Shown here: one piece after another, positions 61,036 to 64,000 of the stretch
How positions within the stretch are numbered: the first letter of the stretch is position 1
Layout: the number at the start of each line of letters is the position of its first letter
Assembly (NCBI RefSeq): GCF_964340395.1
Contig: NC_135554.1
Span: forward strand, 930,001 to 994,000
Reading direction: 5' to 3'
Source of the DNA: Glandiceps talaboti
Lineage: Eukaryota; Hemichordata; Enteropneusta; Spengelidae
Length of the DNA: 64,000 nucleotides
The notes under the pieces: generated by a model
What the model saw: the letters and a program-made list of their open reading frames with translations, nothing else
Database searches by the model: none
What the model was told of the DNA's origin: nothing
Made by a program: the position numbers and the translations under genes

Positions 61036-63438
61036 ATGGATTTGAAAGAGTTGACAGCTTGGGGTAAAGAGCAGTTAGGTTTGGAAGGAGCCAATTTAGT
61101 CAAATTTGTTAATGAACAGCAGGCTAAAGTCAGGGATGAAAGACAGATTGCACGTGAAGAGAGAGAGAAAGAGAAAGGGCTCGAACGAGAACGAGAGCAT
61201 GAGAAAGCGATATTGCAAGGAGCACGTGAGCAGAGGGAGCATGAACTTAGAATGGAAAAGTTAAGAACAGAAGGTGGTGGAAAAGGAGTAGCTCGTCCTG
61301 AGGTTAAGGCTAGTGCACCTAAATTACCTGCATTTGATGAGGGGATAGACGATATGGATGCATACTTGTGTAGGTTTGAAAGATTTGCAGGGGGTCAACA
61401 GTGGCCAAAAGAAACGTGGGCAACCACTTTAAGTGCCTTGTTAAAGGGAAAGGCCTTGACAGTTTACTCGGGTATGGTCCCCCATGAAGCGGTTGATTAT
61501 GATAAGTTGAAGGATGCTTTGTTAAAACGATACCAATTAAATGAGGAGGGATTTCGAGTTAAATTTCGTAGTTGTCTGCAGGAGTCTAGTGAGACCGCTA
61601 GTCAATATGCTGTTAGATTGGAACACTACCTTGATAGATGGCTAACAATGGGTAAAGTTGATGGAAAGTATAATAACGTTAAGGATTTGTTGTTGAGGGA
61701 GCAATTTCTAAATACCTGCGATGGAGAGTTAGCTCTGTTCTTAAATGAACGTGCACCTGAATCTATTCAAGACATGGCTTGTTTAGCAGATAGGTATAGG
61801 GAAGCAAGAAAGCAGTACGAGTCCAAAGGGCAGTCAGTGGGTAAGACCAGTAGCGGTAACTATACAACACGTAGGCAGAATAAGGACAATACAGGTGGTC
61901 GACAACCAGGCCCTTTACGGTGTTATCGGTGTGGGAAAGTCGGTCATATCAAGGCGAATTGTAGGCAAAATATGATAGGTACGGAAAAGTCGGGTCAAAG
62001 GTCAGTCTCAGATAAACAGTCGAATGTCAAAGTTGGTAAAGTAGGCTTCTGTGCTCAGGTTACCCATGTAAAGTGTGGGGAGGATAACTGTTTCTGTTTG
62101 CAGGGTCGTGACACTGTTGAATTAAAATGTGGTCATGAATTGCCAGTTATGAGTATGACGGCAATGTCTAGGCAAATAGAACAGGATATGCCAGTAGTTT
62201 TTGGTCTGGTAAATGGTCAGAAATCTAAAGTCTTGCGAGACAGTGGCTGTAATGCAGTAGTAGTTAGAAAGGGACTAGTTGACAATAGTCAGATGACAGG
62301 CGAGGTGCGTACATTTATCATGATGGATAGGACATGTAGAAGGGCGCCAGTTGCCAAGGTTACAGTGGACACTCCTTTCTACTCGGGAGTAGTAGAAGCT
62401 TTGTGTATGGAAACCCCATTATATGATCTAATCTTAGGAAACTTTAGTGGAGTTAGACAACCTGATGATCCTGATCCTGCCTGGCATTGTCATGAAGTGA
62501 GCAAGCTAAGCCAAGGGGATGGAGAAGTGAGTATTTCTCCTAGTGGTGAGGTTGTTGATTGTAAGGTCAGTGGTGAAACAAAGGGGGAGGCTAGTCCCGA
62601 AACTGTGATACAAGCCGTTCAAACTAGAGCGCAGGTAGCTGCAGAAAACAGGCCAGTTCGTAAGTTAGTTGTCCCTGATATTGGAACAGAAACTGAGCCA
62701 GTGACTGCACAAGGGTTGCAGTTGGAGCAGCAGAAAGACGAAACATTAAAACGAGTACGTGAGTATATTGCTAGTGGTAAAGAGGTTCACTCTGGTCGTC
62801 GTAATGTGGCAAAGTTTGTCAGTAGGAAAGGTTTAATTTATCGGGAATTTCAGTCCCCTAATATAGACCATGGTCGGGTGTTCACTCAGCTAGTTGTACC
62901 ATTAAAGTTTCGTCAGAATGTGTTAAGATTGGCTCACGAGTCGATAGTGGGAGGTCACTTGGGGTCAAAGAAAACACGTGATAAGATTCTTACTCAATTC
63001 TATTGGCCAGGAATTGATGATGACGTAATGCGATACTGTCGGTCTTGTGATATCTGTCAAAAGACTAGTCCGAAAGGTAAAGTTAGCAAAGTACCCTTAG
63101 GTAGCATGCCATTAATCGATACACCATTTAAGCGAGTAGCTGTAGATTTAGTTGGACCTTTACATCCAGTAACTGACAGAGGTAACCGTTATATATTAAC
63201 CCTAGTAGACTATGCAACACGTTATCCAGAGGCAGTCGCTCTGAAACGAATTCAAACTGAGGTAGTTGCAGAAGCACTAGTATCTATGTACACCAGGTTA
63301 GGTATACCCGAAGAAATATTGTCCGATCTAGGTACTCAGTTTATCTCAGACTTAATGCAGGAAGTCGATAGGTTGTTGTCTATTAAACAATTAACGACTA
63401 CTCCATATCACCCACATGTGACAAGGCACACAGGTTAA
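61036..63438 (+). CDS. Ty3/gypsy retrotransposon gag-protease-integrase polyprotein, 3'-truncated (800 codons)
   Basis: One long frame. Residues 25-80 are a charged coiled-coil-like stretch (EREKEKGLEREREHEK). Residues about 90-260 are a gag capsid-type region. A CCHC zinc knuckle is at 296-309 (C296, C299, H304, C309). The protease active site is D402-S-G. The integrase zinc-binding region follows (HHCC type, with C671 and C674), and two aspartates of the DDE triad are at 704 (VDLVGP) and 764 (SDLGTQF). The third acidic residue and the rest of integrase are lost: the frame ends in an unrelated VTRHTG tail and stop where the 40-bp satellite begins. There is no reverse transcriptase or RNase H between protease and integrase, as in Gmr1-like elements, where they follow integrase; a deletion is the alternative. 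The intact gag-protease frame suggests a young insertion. It lies on the plus strand upstream of the first visible host exon, antisense to the host gene. Confidence 0.9.
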   Translation: MDLKELTAWGKEQLGLEGANLVKFVNEQQAKVRDERQIAREEREKEKGLEREREHEKAILQGAREQREHELRMEKLRTEGGGKGVARPEVKASAPKLPAFDEGIDDMDAYLCRFERFAGGQQWPKETWATTLSALLKGKALTVYSGMVPHEAVDYDKLKDALLKRYQLNEEGFRVKFRSCLQESSETASQYAVRLEHYLDRWLTMGKVDGKYNNVKDLLLREQFLNTCDGELALFLNERAPESIQDMACLADRYREARKQYESKGQSVGKTSSGNYTTRRQNKDNTGGRQPGPLRCYRCGKVGHIKANCRQNMIGTEKSGQRSVSDKQSNVKVGKVGFCAQVTHVKCGEDNCFCLQGRDTVELKCGHELPVMSMTAMSRQIEQDMPVVFGLVNGQKSKVLRDSGCNAVVVRKGLVDNSQMTGEVRTFIMMDRTCRRAPVAKVTVDTPFYSGVVEALCMETPLYDLILGNFSGVRQPDDPDPAWHCHEVSKLSQGDGEVSISPSGEVVDCKVSGETKGEASPETVIQAVQTRAQVAAENRPVRKLVVPDIGTETEPVTAQGLQLEQQKDETLKRVREYIASGKEVHSGRRNVAKFVSRKGLIYREFQSPNIDHGRVFTQLVVPLKFRQNVLRLAHESIVGGHLGSKKTRDKILTQFYWPGIDDDVMRYCRSCDICQKTSPKGKVSKVPLGSMPLIDTPFKRVAVDLVGPLHPVTDRGNRYILTLVDYATRYPEAVALKRIQTEVVAEALVSMYTRLGIPEEILSDLGTQFISDLMQEVDRLLSIKQLTTTPYHPHVTRHTG

Positions 63439-63469
63439 GGAGTTGAATCATTTACAAACATATCACAGA

Positions 63470-63838
63470 GAAGACGTCAATTTATATCTCCAGTTAACTA
63501 TGGTGTTATTTTTATAAAAAGGCATCCATCTCCAGTTAACTAGGGTGTCATTTTTATAAGGACATCAATCTCCAGTTAACTATGGTGTTATTTTTATAAG
63601 GGCATCCATCTCCAGTTAACTAGGGTGTCATTTTTATAAGGGCATCCATCTCTAGTTAACTAGGGTGTCATTTTTATAAGGACATCAATCTCCAGTTAAC
63701 TAGGGTGTCATTTTTTATAAGGACATCGATCTCCAGTTAACTAGGGTGTCATTTGTATAAAGGCATCCACTTCCAGTTAATTATGGTGTCATTTTTATAA
63801 GGGCATCCATCTCCAGTTAACTAGGGTGTCAATTTTAT
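63470..63838. repeat. 40-bp tandem array (about 9 copies)
   Basis: Units ATCTCCAGTTAACTAGGGTG plus TCATTTTTATAAGGGCATCC with small variants. It begins about 30 bases after the truncated integrase frame and replaces the rest of the retrotransposon. Confidence 0.95.
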
Positions 63839-64000
63839 GGTAACAGCACAACTGCCCCCCGGACAATTCCCCCTGAACAATTGCCCCCGAAGGACAACAA
63901 TTTGATGTCATTCCATGTAGTTGCACCTGTATATGATATTGATTTTTGTCCAACTGATGTCTTCACTGGAGGAATACATAAATTGCCCTGAACCTTCTGT
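63839..64000. other. Short C-rich repeat then unrecognised sequence
   Basis: Three degenerate GGACAATT.CCCCC units (63850-63895), then nothing recognised to the window end. Confidence 0.4.

Overview
The window looks like an AT-rich animal nuclear genome, probably a marine invertebrate. Its coding sequence is split by GT-AG introns, and almost everything else is satellite DNA or transposon debris (CR1/L2-like LINE, Ty3/gypsy, DIRS-like, Helitron-like non-autonomous elements, a tRNA-derived SINE, foldback elements). No prokaryotic gene organisation, CRISPR array or operon is present. The Ty3/gypsy copy places integrase directly after protease, an order first described for Gmr1-like elements of deuterostomes. 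That hints at a deuterostome but does not prove it.

The main gene is a single host gene on the minus strand that fills almost the whole window. Eight internal exons can be read, in transcript order: 59911-59801, 55345-55241, 53982-53798, 40366-40141, 19630-19502, 14928-14757, 11439-11354 and 1830-1699. All have canonical splice sites and every junction is phase-compatible. They give 1,146 coding bases (382 codons), with neither the start nor the stop codon in the window. The protein has a Gly/Pro-rich linker followed by a C2-like beta-rich region. I do not recognise the family with confidence; a CCDC17-like protein is a guess.

Layout: 1-1690 is a 25-bp satellite ending 8 nt from a splice donor. 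2.2-8.8 kb holds repeats and a broken LINE whose reverse-transcriptase motif A has become a 17-copy 48-bp repeat. 9.0-11.2 kb is a 77-bp repeat within a 961-bp duplication. 11.9-14.3 kb has a C-family repeat, a retroelement gag fragment and a Helitron-like element. 14.9-17.5 kb is a C-rich minisatellite in which an A-family element sits. 18.9-20.3 kb has a foldback element, a tandem array of splice-donor look-alikes and a 175-bp near-perfect palindrome in AT repeats. 21.6-24.1 kb has a 304-bp duplication and a DIRS-like remnant. 24-37 kb holds more A/B elements, a SINE and simple repeats. 40.43-51.73 kb is an 11.3-kb satellite of about 57-bp units with roughly 1.37-kb and 4-kb higher-order duplications. 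54-57.8 kb has D- and B-family elements. 60.2-63.4 kb is a 3'-truncated Ty3/gypsy element with an intact 800-codon gag-protease-integrase frame.

The most informative observation is a pair of related non-autonomous families, here called A and B. They share termini (5' CAAG..., 3' hairpin then ...CTAA) and have inserted into each other and into a minisatellite. Because the targets are repeats, the empty sites can be read inside this window, and they show exact insertion without target-site duplication, most simply as Helitron/Helentron-type insertion.
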